Shown: one piece after another, positions 24,063 to 32,419 of the stretch
How positions within the stretch are numbered: the first letter of the stretch is position 1
Layout of the letters: each line of letters opens with the position of its first letter
Assembly (NCBI RefSeq): GCF_002891295.1
Contig: NZ_LGUI01000006.1
Location: forward strand, 62,001-126,000
DNA: 64,000 bases
From: Streptomyces eurocidicus
GTDB lineage: Bacteria; Actinomycetota; Actinomycetes; Streptomycetales; Streptomycetaceae
Direction: 5' to 3'
Program-made: the position numbers and the translations under genes
Notes under the pieces: generated by a model
Told to the model about the DNA's origin: nothing
What the model saw: only the letters and a program-made list of their open reading frames with translations
Databases searched by the model: none

Positions 24063-24392
24063 TCACTTGCCGGCCGTCCAGTCGTAGAAGCGGGTGGCCA
24101 TGGCGTCCTTCGGCGACCGCCAGGTCGCCGGGTCGTAGGCCGTGATGAACGGCTTGAGGTCCTCGCTGATCCCGACGAAGCGCGGGTCGGACTTGGCCTC
24201 CTCGATGAGCTCGCCGCCGTTGTCCGTGTCGAAGTCCTGGAGGTGGAAGTACAGACCGCGGTAGGAGAACAGCTGGCGGCGCCTGGTGCCCATGCGGTGC
24301 GGCATCTCGGTGGCGTCGAAGTCACCGAAGAGCTTGGCTACGTCGACGCTGTGGCCGGGGTCCATACGGGCCACGATCAGGGTGCTGTGCAT
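24063..24392 (-). CDS. TcmI-type polyketide cyclase
   Basis: A 109-residue alpha+beta dimeric-barrel protein of the TcmI/PgaF/JadI family. It opens with HSTLIVARMDPGHSVDVAKLFGDFD, then FSYRGLYFHLQDFD, and ends with ATRFYDW. In angucycline pathways such proteins help close the later rings to give the benz[a]anthracene frame. ATG at 24392 has AGAGAGA-rich sequence upstream. It directly precedes KS-alpha, as in pga, jad and urd clusters. Confidence 0.93.
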   Translation of the reverse strand: MHSTLIVARMDPGHSVDVAKLFGDFDATEMPHRMGTRRRQLFSYRGLYFHLQDFDTDNGGELIEEAKSDPRFVGISEDLKPFITAYDPATWRSPKDAMATRFYDWTAGK

Positions 24393-24448
24393 GGTGGTTC
24401 TCTCTCTTCGGGAAGCGGTTTCGGGAAGAAGAAGTCGGGGCCGGCCGG

Positions 24449-25114
24449 TCAGCGGCCGGTGCGGTAGAGCCGCAGGAAGTCCTCGACGCCCTGGGCGACG
24501 AGCACGGCGGTGTGCTCCTCGGCCAGTGGCAGGGCGCCGTGGAAGGACGCCTGGACCACCGCGAGGGTGGTCAGCTGGACGAAGCGGACGGCGGCCCGGT
24601 CGGCGTCGTCGATGTCCAGCAGGCCGGAGTCGGCCACCGCCCGCAGGCGGTGGGCGAGGTCGGAATGTGCCTGGCGGGGGCCCGCCGTCTGCCATTTCTC
24701 GGCCACGCCCGAGGGCAGTTCGGTGATCTCCGCGGCGAGGTGCCGGACGATCGCGAAGTGCTCGGGGAAGGCGTCCAGGGCGGACAGCCAGGCGTGGGCG
24801 AGGTCGGTGAGCTCGGTGCCCAGGTCGACCGACTCCCCCGGGCCGGGCCGGGCGACGGCCACGTCGGCCAGGTGGGCGGCGACGGAGGCCGAGGAGTCCA
24901 GCAGGACGGAGAGCAGCAGTTGCCCGGTGTCCCCGGCCCAGGCGCGGACCTCGTCCCGGCTCACCCCGGCGGACGCGGCGATCGCCTCGGCCGTGGTGCG
25001 CTGCCAGCCCTGGCGGGCGAGGAGGGCGCGGGCTGCCCGTGCGACGGCCTGCCGCTCCGCTGCCGTGGGTACGGCGGCGGGCGCGTCGGGGGTCGCGTCG
25101 GGGGTGGGCGTCAT
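24449..25114 (-). CDS. TetR-family regulator inside the core operon
   Basis: A 221-residue regulator. The N-terminal helix-turn-helix (RQAVARAARALLARQG, TTAEAIAASAGVSRDEVRAW) has the TetR pattern, though the recognition helix (DEVRAWAGDTGQLL) is less typical than YxHFxxKxxL. The C-terminal region is helical and divergent. ATG at 25114. It sits between the PgaE-like oxygenase and cyclase genes, a place where canonical angucycline clusters have no regulator. It may sense a pathway product and control the exporter or this operon; no operator was identified. Confidence 0.8.
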   Translation of the reverse strand: MTPTPDATPDAPAAVPTAAERQAVARAARALLARQGWQRTTAEAIAASAGVSRDEVRAWAGDTGQLLLSVLLDSSASVAAHLADVAVARPGPGESVDLGTELTDLAHAWLSALDAFPEHFAIVRHLAAEITELPSGVAEKWQTAGPRQAHSDLAHRLRAVADSGLLDIDDADRAAVRFVQLTTLAVVQASFHGALPLAEEHTAVLVAQGVEDFLRLYRTGR

Positions 25115-25159
25115 GGCGGTCTCCGGGGGTGCGGGGCGGGTGCTCGGGTTACGGACGCG

Positions 25160-26632
25160 TCAGACGCGGGCCGCGCCGAACCAGCGCTCCAGAGCCATGG
25201 GCAGGTCGTGGTGGCTGCCCGGCGCGGCCCAGGCGACGTAGCCGTCGGGGCGCACCAGGACGGCGGCGGTGCCCTCCAGCGGGTGCCCGGCCGGCACGCC
25301 GTGCGGGGCGGCGGTGACGATGTCGATGCGGTCGGAGAAGCCCGCGGCGCGGGCGCGCAGCGTGGCGTTGTCCTCCAGGTCGAGCAGCAGGCCGCGGCCG
25401 GCGTGCAGGAGCTCGGTGCTGGACGTCTTGCGGTCGGGGGTGACCAGCTCCAGGCGCGGCATGCGCTTGCCCAGGAGGGGGTGGTCGCCGCGGCCGACGT
25501 GGTAGCTGATCTCCAGGCCGCTGACCATGCCGGCCAGGTGGCGGCTGACCGGCTCGTAGGCGATGAGCTCGTTGAGCACGTCGCGCAGCGGCTGGACCTC
25601 CGGGCCGGAGAGGAAGAGCAGGCCCTGGGCGCGGGTGTTCATCAGCAGCCGCTGACCCACCGGGTGGCGCTCGTCGTGGTACGTGTCGAGCAGGGACTCC
25701 GGGGACCGGCCGCTGACGACGGCGGCGAGCTTCCAGCCGAGGTTGACCGCGTCCTGGATGCTGGTGTTCATGCCCTGGCCGCCGGCGGGCAGGTGGATGT
25801 GCGCGGCGTCGCCGGCCAGGATGACCCGGCCGCGGCGGTACTCGGTGACCTGGCGGGTCGCGTCGCCGAAGGAGGAGACCCACTCCGCCGTGCCGTGCGA
25901 GATGTCGGTGCCGGTCAGGCGCTTCCAGGCGGCGGCGACCTCCTCGAAGGAGGGCGGCGTGGTGCGCCGCTGCGGCGGGGTGCCGCGCTCGCAGACGATG
26001 ATGCGGGTGGTGCCGCCGGGCAGCGGGCCGACCATCACCATGCCGCCGGGCAGGGTCTCGCCGATCATGCGCGGTTCGAGGTCGACGCCGCGGATGTCGG
26101 CGAGGAACATCTCCAGGGTGGCCGCGGTGCCGGGGAAGTCGAAGCCGGCCGCCTTGCGGATGAGGCTGCGGCCGCCGTCACAGCCGATCAGGTAGCGGGC
26201 GGTGAGGGTGTGGACGCCCTCGGGGCCGCGGACCTCGACGGCGACGTGGTCGCCCTCGTCGGTGAAGGAGAGCACCTCGTGGCTGCGCCGCAGGTCGGTG
26301 CCCAGCTCGGTGACCCACTCCTCCAGCACGGTCTCGGTGTGCGACTGCGGGATGGACTTGGCCGCCTGCTGCGCGCCTTCCAGCACCGCGAAGTCGACCG
26401 GCAGGCCGCCGAAGTGGCCCTGGTTGCTGGTCTCGATGTCACCGAAGCGGGAGAGCAGCCCGCGCTGGTCGAAGATCTCCATGGTGCGGGCGGTGAAGCC
26501 CAGTCCACGGGACTCCCCCGTGCGCTTCGGGAGCTTCTCCAGGACGATGACCTCCACTCCCGCGAGCCGCAGTTCACCGGCGAGCATAAGCCCGGCCGGA
26601 CCGGCGCCCGCGATTATCACGGCAGCGTCCAT
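25160..26632 (-). CDS. PgaE-type FAD-dependent oxygenase
   Basis: A 490-residue class A flavoprotein hydroxylase. The Rossmann motif is VIIAGAGPAGLMLAGELRLAG, the DG motif YLIGCDGGRSLIRKA and the GD motif VILAGDAAHIHLPAGGQGMN. The C-terminal thioredoxin-like domain ends WAAPGSHHDLPMALERWFG. From memory it resembles PgaE, the C-12 hydroxylase of angucyclinones (also JadH/UrdE class), very closely. ATG at 26632 has GGAGAGG upstream. It is first in the leftward core operon and is preceded by two copies of the shared promoter module. Confidence 0.95.
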   Translation of the reverse strand: MDAAVIIAGAGPAGLMLAGELRLAGVEVIVLEKLPKRTGESRGLGFTARTMEIFDQRGLLSRFGDIETSNQGHFGGLPVDFAVLEGAQQAAKSIPQSHTETVLEEWVTELGTDLRRSHEVLSFTDEGDHVAVEVRGPEGVHTLTARYLIGCDGGRSLIRKAAGFDFPGTAATLEMFLADIRGVDLEPRMIGETLPGGMVMVGPLPGGTTRIIVCERGTPPQRRTTPPSFEEVAAAWKRLTGTDISHGTAEWVSSFGDATRQVTEYRRGRVILAGDAAHIHLPAGGQGMNTSIQDAVNLGWKLAAVVSGRSPESLLDTYHDERHPVGQRLLMNTRAQGLLFLSGPEVQPLRDVLNELIAYEPVSRHLAGMVSGLEISYHVGRGDHPLLGKRMPRLELVTPDRKTSSTELLHAGRGLLLDLEDNATLRARAAGFSDRIDIVTAAPHGVPAGHPLEGTAAVLVRPDGYVAWAAPGSHHDLPMALERWFGAARV

Positions 26633-26750
26633 GGACCTCTCCTTGGGTGTGAATATTCCTTCGAGGGGGCCGCGTCGGCGGCCGGATGAAAAGCAGCGCC
26701 CGAAGGCCGGTGCAACCGGCCGCGCAAACAGTTCGGTGACGCTGGTAAAG

Positions 26751-26805
26751 AGCTTCTTCGCTTTCCCCGTCCGGAGTCAAGGTGCCTTGATCCAGGTTTT
26801 GGTGA
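26751..26805 (-). promoter_or_regulatory. shared cluster promoter module, copy A (oxygenase operon)
   Basis: Read leftward: TCACCA, three bases, a CCTGG block, ten bases, CTTGAC, a 16-base spacer, then GAAGAAGCT. The same arrangement occurs at 26928, 31037 and 32627 without gaps in the upstream part. Copy A lies about 119 bases before the oxygenase ATG. CTTGAC can serve as the -35 element. The upstream repeats are probably activator sites. Confidence 0.75.
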
Positions 26806-26927
26806 GGAAATGTCAGAGCCTTGCAAGATCCGCACCGGCAGTTCGGTGGCGGCCAAGTATCCGTAGCTGAAGGGTGATTGGGGCCCTGCGGCCCGGCTTT
26901 CCGACAGCTCTGCGGATACTGGACAAC

Positions 26928-26982
26928 AGCTTCTTCGCCCGGACCCCCGCCCGTCAAGGGCCTGATGTTCAGGTGTGTGTGA
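26928..26982 (-). promoter_or_regulatory. shared cluster promoter module, copy B (tandem to A)
   Basis: Same order and spacing as copy A (CCTGA block, ten bases, CTTGAC, 16 bases, GAAGAAGCT), with the outer TCACCA block changed to TCACAC. It points leftward, about 295 bases before the oxygenase ATG, so the core operon has two tandem promoters. Confidence 0.72.
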
Positions 26983-27137
26983 AGCTCTGTCAAGGAAGCG
27001 AAAATTCCATCAGGTCCATACAAAGCGGCCCCTTCTTCCTTGCCCGTACGACCCGGCGTAATTATGTTTCGCCGGTACCGCCATTTCCTTTTCCGAAGGG
27101 CAAGGGCGGGCGGAAACGAACCATGGGGGAAACAAAG

Positions 27138-28001
27138 ATGAACATGAATCGGGAACCGATCGGCGCGCCGTGCCGGGGCGCGGGCTGCGCCCGGCGCGGT
27201 GCCACGGAGACCGGCGAGCCCGCGGCCCGGCCCGTCACGGCCGGGTCGGTGCTGTGCGAGGTCTGCCGGGCCCGCCTGGTGCGGGAGCTGGCCGGGCTGC
27301 CGGGGCTGTACGAGGAGTGCGGCCGGCTGCTCGGCGGCTCGGAGCGCTCCCAGGAGAAGGTCTCGGGCGGCCCGCTGCCCGGCATGCCCTTCAACGCGGC
27401 GGCTTCCGATGCCCGTTCGGCGATCCTGGGCGTGCTGGGCTCCTGGTCGGGGCTGGTGGCGGACGAGCGGCGGCTGCGCACCGGCCCGCCGCGCGAGCCG
27501 GCGGCGCTGACGCGCTTCCTGCTGCTGCACGCCGGCTGGCTGACCGGCCACCCGGCGGCCGACGCCCTCTCCCGGGAGGTCGCCAAGGCGGTGCGGCGCG
27601 CGCGTCATGTGATCGAACCCGGTACGACCCGCCGGGTCGCGGTCGGCCCCTGTGTGGAGGCGGGCTGCCCGGGGAGCCTGACGGCGACGCTCCGCCCCGG
27701 GGACACCAGCCCCACCGCCATCACCTGTGACACCGACCCCGCGCACCAGTGGCCCGGCAGCCAGTGGCTCGGGCTCGGCCGCCGCATCGCGGCGGCCCGG
27801 CGGGGCGAGGGGGCCGCGCGGGTCCGCTGGCTGAGCGCCGGGGACATCGCCCGGCTGTGGGGCATCGCGCCGGGCAGCGTCTACCGCTACGCGAGCGAGC
27901 GGGACTGGCGGAGGCTGAGCCGGTCGGGCCGTACGTACTACCACGAGGCGGATGTCCAGGAGACGCTGGATGCGCGCGCGGGGACGGCCAAGGCGGGCTG
28001 A
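27138..28001 (+). CDS. Cys-rich helix-turn-helix protein (OvmZ-like?)
   Basis: A 287-residue protein. The N-terminus has Cys clusters (PCRGAGCARRG and VLCEVCRARL), and the middle has another set (GPCVEAGCPGSL, ITCDTD), suggesting zinc binding. The C-terminal 60 residues form a MerR/excisionase-like helix-turn-helix (LSAGDIARLWGIAPGSVYRYASERDW, YYHEADVQETL). Similar proteins in actinobacteria have been labelled OvmZ after the oviedomycin angucyclinone cluster; I recall this only loosely. ATG at 27138 has GGGGGA upstream. Divergent from the core operon, so it may be a cluster or general regulator. Confidence 0.7.
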   Translation: MNMNREPIGAPCRGAGCARRGATETGEPAARPVTAGSVLCEVCRARLVRELAGLPGLYEECGRLLGGSERSQEKVSGGPLPGMPFNAAASDARSAILGVLGSWSGLVADERRLRTGPPREPAALTRFLLLHAGWLTGHPAADALSREVAKAVRRARHVIEPGTTRRVAVGPCVEAGCPGSLTATLRPGDTSPTAITCDTDPAHQWPGSQWLGLGRRIAAARRGEGAARVRWLSAGDIARLWGIAPGSVYRYASERDWRRLSRSGRTYYHEADVQETLDARAGTAKAG

Positions 28002-28037
28002 ACCCGCGCGGACCGGGGCAGCGCCCCGGACGCAGGA

Positions 28038-28084
28038 CCTCAAAGGCCGGCCGGGCTGAATGTCAGCCCGGCCGGCCTTTGAGG
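28038..28084. terminator. perfect 22-bp stem-loop between convergent genes
   Basis: Arms beginning cctcaaaggccggccgggct are exact complements around a 3-base loop. It lies between the rightward HTH gene and the leftward adenylation-like gene and would stop transcription from both sides. The flanking gggcgggggcgtcagcccccgatc matches a sequence found with the similar elements near 3130 and 57030. Confidence 0.88.
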
Positions 28085-28210
28085 CCACCGCGCGAAGCGC
28101 GGAAGGGGGGCGGGGGCGTCAGCCCCCGATCCGGGAAAGGGCGGGGTGGGGAAAAAGAATCCGCCCCGGCCCCTGGACAAGGGACACCGGGGCGGACTGG
28201 AACCACGACG

Positions 28211-29161
28211 TCAGAGCGTCACCGTCTCCACCAGCGAAACCTTCGGCAACTCCCGCCGCACCGCACTCAATTCCTCACTCGACAGCGAAGCCGTCGTCAC
28301 CACCAGACACCGCAGCCCCTTGAGCGCCACGAGCCCCTCCTTCGCCATCTCACGGAAGGCCGGCGCGCCCAGGCGCGCCACCGTGACCCTCTCCTCCCGT
28401 ATCAGCGTGGCCAGTTCGCGCGGCCCGAGCCCCCGGGGGGCGACGAGCAGCTGCGCACCGGCCATCAGCGGCGCCCACAGGCCCAGCGCCGACCCGCCGT
28501 CCGGCCCGTACGCGCTGAGGGCGACGTCGCCGGGGCGTACGGGCAGGAAGCGGGCGTCCTCGGCCAGGGCGGTGAGCGCCCTGTGCGGCACGCACACCCC
28601 CCAGGGCGCGGAGGCGGGACCGGTGACGGGCAGAACGTAGGCCGGTCCGTGCGCCGGGACCTCGGTCGCCGGCGGCACGGCCCCGCGCGGGGCGGGCAGC
28701 GTGGACGGGCCCACGAGGAGGGTATGGATCCGTTCGTTCCACTCCCCGGCGAACAGCTCCTGGGTGATGACGGCGCGGGCGCCGGTGTTGTGGAGCAGCG
28801 CCGCGCGGTCACCGCCCCGGGGGTGCTCCCCGGGGCCGAGGGCGAGGTAGGCGCCGCCGGCCTTGAGGACCGCCAGCAGCGCGGTGACCTGCCGGGCGGA
28901 GGGTTCGAGGCACACCGCGACCGTGTCGCCCTCCCGGACGCCGAGGGCGCGCAGGCGGTGCGCCAGGTGGTTGGCCCGCTGGTCGAGCGCCGCGTAGGTC
29001 AGGGTGGCGTCATGGGCGCGGACCGCGGTGCGGTGCGGGAAGGCGGCCGCCCACCGCTCGACCGTGCCGTGCACCGTGTCCGCCGGGGAGGGCGCGACCG
29101 GCGGCGCGTACGGGCCGGGCGGCGCCGTGGCCGTGGGGGCCGGGAGTGTGGGGACGGACAC
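28211..29161 (-). CDS. truncated, degenerate adenylation-domain protein
   Basis: A 316-residue protein equal to the N-terminal two-thirds of an NRPS/acyl-CoA-ligase adenylation core. LTYAALDQRANHLAHRLRALGV and GDTVAVCLEPSARQVTALLA match core A1-A2. The phosphate loop, normally TSGTTGxPKG, reads VTGPASAPWGV with the Lys lost. The protein ends right where the NxYGPTE motif should begin (KVSLVETVTL), so A5-A10 and the C-terminal lid are absent. Catalysis is very unlikely. GTG at 29161 is 6 bases past the carboxylase-alpha stop with AAGGA upstream. It could be a regulatory or scaffold relic. Kept open over 316 codons. Confidence 0.82.
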   Translation of the reverse strand: MSVPTLPAPTATAPPGPYAPPVAPSPADTVHGTVERWAAAFPHRTAVRAHDATLTYAALDQRANHLAHRLRALGVREGDTVAVCLEPSARQVTALLAVLKAGGAYLALGPGEHPRGGDRAALLHNTGARAVITQELFAGEWNERIHTLLVGPSTLPAPRGAVPPATEVPAHGPAYVLPVTGPASAPWGVCVPHRALTALAEDARFLPVRPGDVALSAYGPDGGSALGLWAPLMAGAQLLVAPRGLGPRELATLIREERVTVARLGAPAFREMAKEGLVALKGLRCLVVTTASLSSEELSAVRRELPKVSLVETVTL

Positions 29162-29167
29162 GGCCGT

Positions 29168-30922
29168 TCAGTCCTTGATCTCGCAGATGACGGCGCCGGA
29201 GGAGACGGAGGCACCGACCTCGGCGGTGATGCCCTTGACCGTGCCCGCGCGGTGCGCGTTCAGCGGCTGCTCCATCTTCATCGCTTCCAGGACCACGATC
29301 AGATCGCCCTCGGCGACCTCCTGGCCCTCCTCGACCGCGACCTTCACGATCGTGCCCTGCATCGGCGAGGCCAGCGCGTCACCCGACGCCGCCGAACCCG
29401 CCTTCTTCGCCGCACGACGCTTCGGCTTCGCCCCACCCGCAGCAGCCGTCCGGGCGATCGTCATGCCCAGCGAGGACGGCAGCGACACCTCCAGCCGCTT
29501 GCCACCCACCTCCACCACGACCGTCTCCCGGCCCGGGGCCTCCTCCTCGTCCTCCACGACCGCACCCGCGAACGCGGGGATCGTGTTCTCGAACTCCGTC
29601 TCGATCCACCGCGTGTGAACCCTGAACGGATCGGAGACGAACGCCTCCTCGGTCACGACCGCACGGTGGAAGGGGATCGCGGTAGCCATACCCTCGACCG
29701 TGAACTCACCCAGCGCACGCGCCGCACGCTGCAGCGCCTGCTCACGGCTGGCACCGGTCACGATCAGCTTCGCCAGCAGCGAGTCCCACGCCGGGCCGAT
29801 CACCGAACCCGACTCCACCCCCGCGTCCAGCCGCACACCCGGACCCGACGGAGCATCGAAACGCGTCACCGTGCCCGGAGCGGGCAGGAAGTTACGGCCC
29901 GGGTCCTCACCATTGATACGGAACTCGAACGAGTGCCCCCGCACCGCCGGGTCACCGTAACCGAGCTCCTCACCATCAGCGATACGGAACATCTCCCGCA
30001 CCAGATCGATACCCGTGACCTCCTCCGTCACCGGGTGCTCGACCTGCAGACGGGTGTTGACCTCCAGGAACGAGATCGTCCCGTCCTGGCCCACCAGGAA
30101 CTCACACGTCCCCGCACCCTCGTACCCGGCCTCCTTCAAAATGGCCTTCGAGGCACGGTAGAGCTCCGCGTTCTGCTCCGCCGACAAGAACGGCGCCGGA
30201 GCCTCCTCGACCAGCTTCTGGTGCCGGCGCTGCAGCGAGCAGTCACGCGTGGAGACCACCACCACATTGCCGTGCTTGTCCGCCAGGCACTGCGTCTCCA
30301 CATGCCGGGGACGGTCCAGATAACGCTCGACGAAGCACTCACCACGCCCGAACGCGGCCACCGCCTCACGCACCGCGGAATCGTAGAGCTCAGGCACCTC
30401 CTGAAGCGTGCGGGCGACCTTCAGACCACGCCCGCCACCACCGAACGCGGCCTTGATCGCGATCGGCAGACCATGCTCCTCCGCGAAGGCCACGACCTCC
30501 TCCGCACCCGACACCGGATCCGGCGTACCGGCCACCAAAGGGGCACCCGCGCGCTGCGCGATATGACGGGCCGCCACCTTGTCACCCAGATCCCGGATCG
30601 CCTGCGGCGGCGGACCGATCCACGTCAGCCCCGCGTCCAGGACCGCCTGCGCGAAATCAGCGTTCTCCGACAGGAATCCGTAACCCGGGTGAACAGCGTC
30701 CGCACCCGACTCCGCGGCCGCGGCGAGGACCTTGGCCACATCCAGGTAACTCGTCGCCGGGGTGTCACCGCCCAGCGCGTACGCCTCGTCGGCCGCACGG
30801 ACATGCAACGCGTCACGATCCGGATCGGCGTAGACCGCCACACTTCCGATCCCGGCGTCCCGGCACGCACGAGCGACGCGGACAGCGATTTCGCCTCGGT
30901 TGGCGATGAGCACCTTACGCAC
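29168..30922 (-). CDS. acyl-CoA carboxylase alpha subunit (biotin carboxylase-BCCP)
   Basis: A 584-residue protein with biotin carboxylase (RKVLIANRGEIAVR at the start, AAFGGGGRGLKVA ATP loop, RDCSLQRRHQK, FLEVNTRLQVEHPVTEE) and a C-terminal biotin carrier domain with the biotinyl Lys in EAMKMEQPL. It carboxylates biotin with bicarbonate and ATP and partners the beta and epsilon subunits at 12-14 kb. GTG at 30922 has GGAGAAGAG upstream. The coding strand is richer in G/T-ending codons than its neighbours, as if copied from elsewhere. Preceded by promoter module copy C. Confidence 0.96.
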   Translation of the reverse strand: MRKVLIANRGEIAVRVARACRDAGIGSVAVYADPDRDALHVRAADEAYALGGDTPATSYLDVAKVLAAAAESGADAVHPGYGFLSENADFAQAVLDAGLTWIGPPPQAIRDLGDKVAARHIAQRAGAPLVAGTPDPVSGAEEVVAFAEEHGLPIAIKAAFGGGGRGLKVARTLQEVPELYDSAVREAVAAFGRGECFVERYLDRPRHVETQCLADKHGNVVVVSTRDCSLQRRHQKLVEEAPAPFLSAEQNAELYRASKAILKEAGYEGAGTCEFLVGQDGTISFLEVNTRLQVEHPVTEEVTGIDLVREMFRIADGEELGYGDPAVRGHSFEFRINGEDPGRNFLPAPGTVTRFDAPSGPGVRLDAGVESGSVIGPAWDSLLAKLIVTGASREQALQRAARALGEFTVEGMATAIPFHRAVVTEEAFVSDPFRVHTRWIETEFENTIPAFAGAVVEDEEEAPGRETVVVEVGGKRLEVSLPSSLGMTIARTAAAGGAKPKRRAAKKAGSAASGDALASPMQGTIVKVAVEEGQEVAEGDLIVVLEAMKMEQPLNAHRAGTVKGITAEVGASVSSGAVICEIKD

Positions 30923-31036
30923 GATGTTTCTCTTCTCCAGAGGTGATCCGTCGGTGGGCACAGGCACAACGAATACGGGGATTTGATTCGGATATGGGGT
31001 CGGTGCTCAAGAGGCACTTGGGGGACGCTGACATAA

Positions 31037-31091
31037 AGGTTCCTCGCCCGGGACCCCACGGATCAAGATGTTGCGGTTCAGGCTTTGGTGA
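31037..31091 (-). promoter_or_regulatory. shared cluster promoter module, copy C (carboxylase alpha)
   Basis: Leftward TCACCA, CCTGA and CTTGAT blocks at the same spacing as copies A, B and D, then 16 bases and GAGGAACCT in place of GAAGAAGCT. It ends about 115 bases before the carboxylase-alpha GTG. Confidence 0.7.
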
Positions 31092-31108
31092 ATTTCCACC
31101 GGCGCGCG

Positions 31109-32419
31109 TCAACTCCGCGCGAGGCCGGCTCCGCCGTCCCGGAACGCCTGCCAGTCGACGTCCGTGCCGCGGACGTGCGCCTGGGCCAGGGCGGCCGTGA
31201 GCGTACGCACCTCGGAGCGGGCGCGGCGCAGGGTGGGGACCAGGGCGGCCTCCTCGGGGGCGGCCAGGCAGGACTTCGCGAGCCCCGTCAGGGGCGCGTC
31301 GGGGCCGATCTCCACGAAGGTGGTCACGCCCTGGTCCTCCAGTGTGCGCACGGCGTCCGCGAAGCGGACGGCGCCGCGGACGTGCCGTACCCAGTAGCCG
31401 GGGGTGCGGATCTCGTCGCCCACCGGGCGGCCGGTCAGGGTGGAGACCAGCGGGATCGTGGGCTCGCCGAAGGCGGTGTCCTCGATCAGGGCGTGGAAGG
31501 GGGCCAGGACGTCTTCCATCAGCGGCGAGTGGAAGGCGTGGCTGACGGGCAGCGCGCGGGTCTTGCGGCCCTCGGCCTTGAGCAGGGCGGCGATCTCCTC
31601 GACGGCGGCCCGCTCGCCGGCCAGGACGACGGAGTTGGGTCCGTTGACGGCGGCGATGCCCACGGTCGCGGTGCGGCCTTCGAGCAGCGGGAGGACGTCC
31701 GCCTCGGCGGCGAGGACGGCGACCATGACGCCGCCCTCGGGCAGGGCCTGCATCAGCCGGCCGCGGCCGGCCACCAGGCGGGCGGCGTCGGCCAGGGTCA
31801 GCACGCCGGCGGCGTGCGCGGCGGCGATCTCGCCGATGGAGTGCCCGGTCAGCACGCCGGGGCGGAGCCCGAAGCTCTCCAGCAGCCGGAAGAGGGCCAC
31901 CTCGACGGCGAAGGTGGCGGGCTGGGTGTACTCGGTGCGGGCCAGGCGGGCCGGGTCCGGGTCGTCGATGACCTCGCGCAGCGGGTGCGGAAGGTGCGCG
32001 TCGAGGGCGGCGCAGACCTCGTCGAAGGCGGCCGCGTAGACGGGGAAGGCGCGGTGGAGCTCGGCGCCCATGCCGGGGCGCTGGGCGCCCTGGCCGGTGA
32101 AGAGGTAGGCCAGGCGGCCTTCGCCCGCGCTCCCGGTGACGGTGCCGGCGGCGGGGGCGCCCTCGATCAGGGCGTCCAGGGCGCGGACGGCCTCGGCCGC
32201 GTCGGTGGCGAGGACGACGGCGCGGTGCGCGTCCGGGGCGTCCGGGGCGGGCGCGTCGCCGGTGCGCAGGAGCTGCTCGCGCAGCCGCCCGGCGCGGTCC
32301 CGCAGCTCCTGCTCGCCGGGGGCGGACAGCACCAGCGGGCCCGTGAGCGGGGTGGCGGGGGTCTCTTCGGCGGTGGCCTCTTCGGTTGCGGCGGAGGCCG
32401 TGGCGGTGGTGGCGTTCAT
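31109..32419 (-). CDS. malonyl-type acyltransferase
   Basis: A 436-residue stand-alone acyltransferase resembling modular-PKS AT domains: LFTGQGAQRPGMG, the nucleophile Ser in GHSIGEIAAAHAAG, and HAFHS at the extender-selectivity site, which is the malonyl-type signature. A 90-residue N-terminal extension holds an Ala/Thr-rich lead and a KS-AT linker-like region (LVLSAPGEQELRDRAGRL). It likely loads malonyl onto the ACP. ATG at 32419 has GAGG 8-9 bases upstream. Promoter module copy D lies upstream and copy C follows the stop. Confidence 0.93.
   Translation of the reverse strand: MNATTATASAATEEATAEETPATPLTGPLVLSAPGEQELRDRAGRLREQLLRTGDAPAPDAPDAHRAVVLATDAAEAVRALDALIEGAPAAGTVTGSAGEGRLAYLFTGQGAQRPGMGAELHRAFPVYAAAFDEVCAALDAHLPHPLREVIDDPDPARLARTEYTQPATFAVEVALFRLLESFGLRPGVLTGHSIGEIAAAHAAGVLTLADAARLVAGRGRLMQALPEGGVMVAVLAAEADVLPLLEGRTATVGIAAVNGPNSVVLAGERAAVEEIAALLKAEGRKTRALPVSHAFHSPLMEDVLAPFHALIEDTAFGEPTIPLVSTLTGRPVGDEIRTPGYWVRHVRGAVRFADAVRTLEDQGVTTFVEIGPDAPLTGLAKSCLAAPEEAALVPTLRRARSEVRTLTAALAQAHVRGTDVDWQAFRDGGAGLARS

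Larger units (their letters stand above)
26633..27137. other. divergent promoter region with two shared-promoter modules
   Basis: 505 gene-free bases between the leftward oxygenase and a rightward regulator-like gene. It contains two same-orientation copies of the module described at 26751 and 26928. An AT-rich patch (gcgtaattatgtttcgcc, about 27055) may serve the rightward gene. Confidence 0.7.

Noticed and set aside
27749..30946. A 1065-codon open frame on the + strand
   Set aside because: It is antisense to the carboxylase alpha and adenylation-like genes and shows the low-complexity Arg/Gln/His pattern of high-GC shadow frames.
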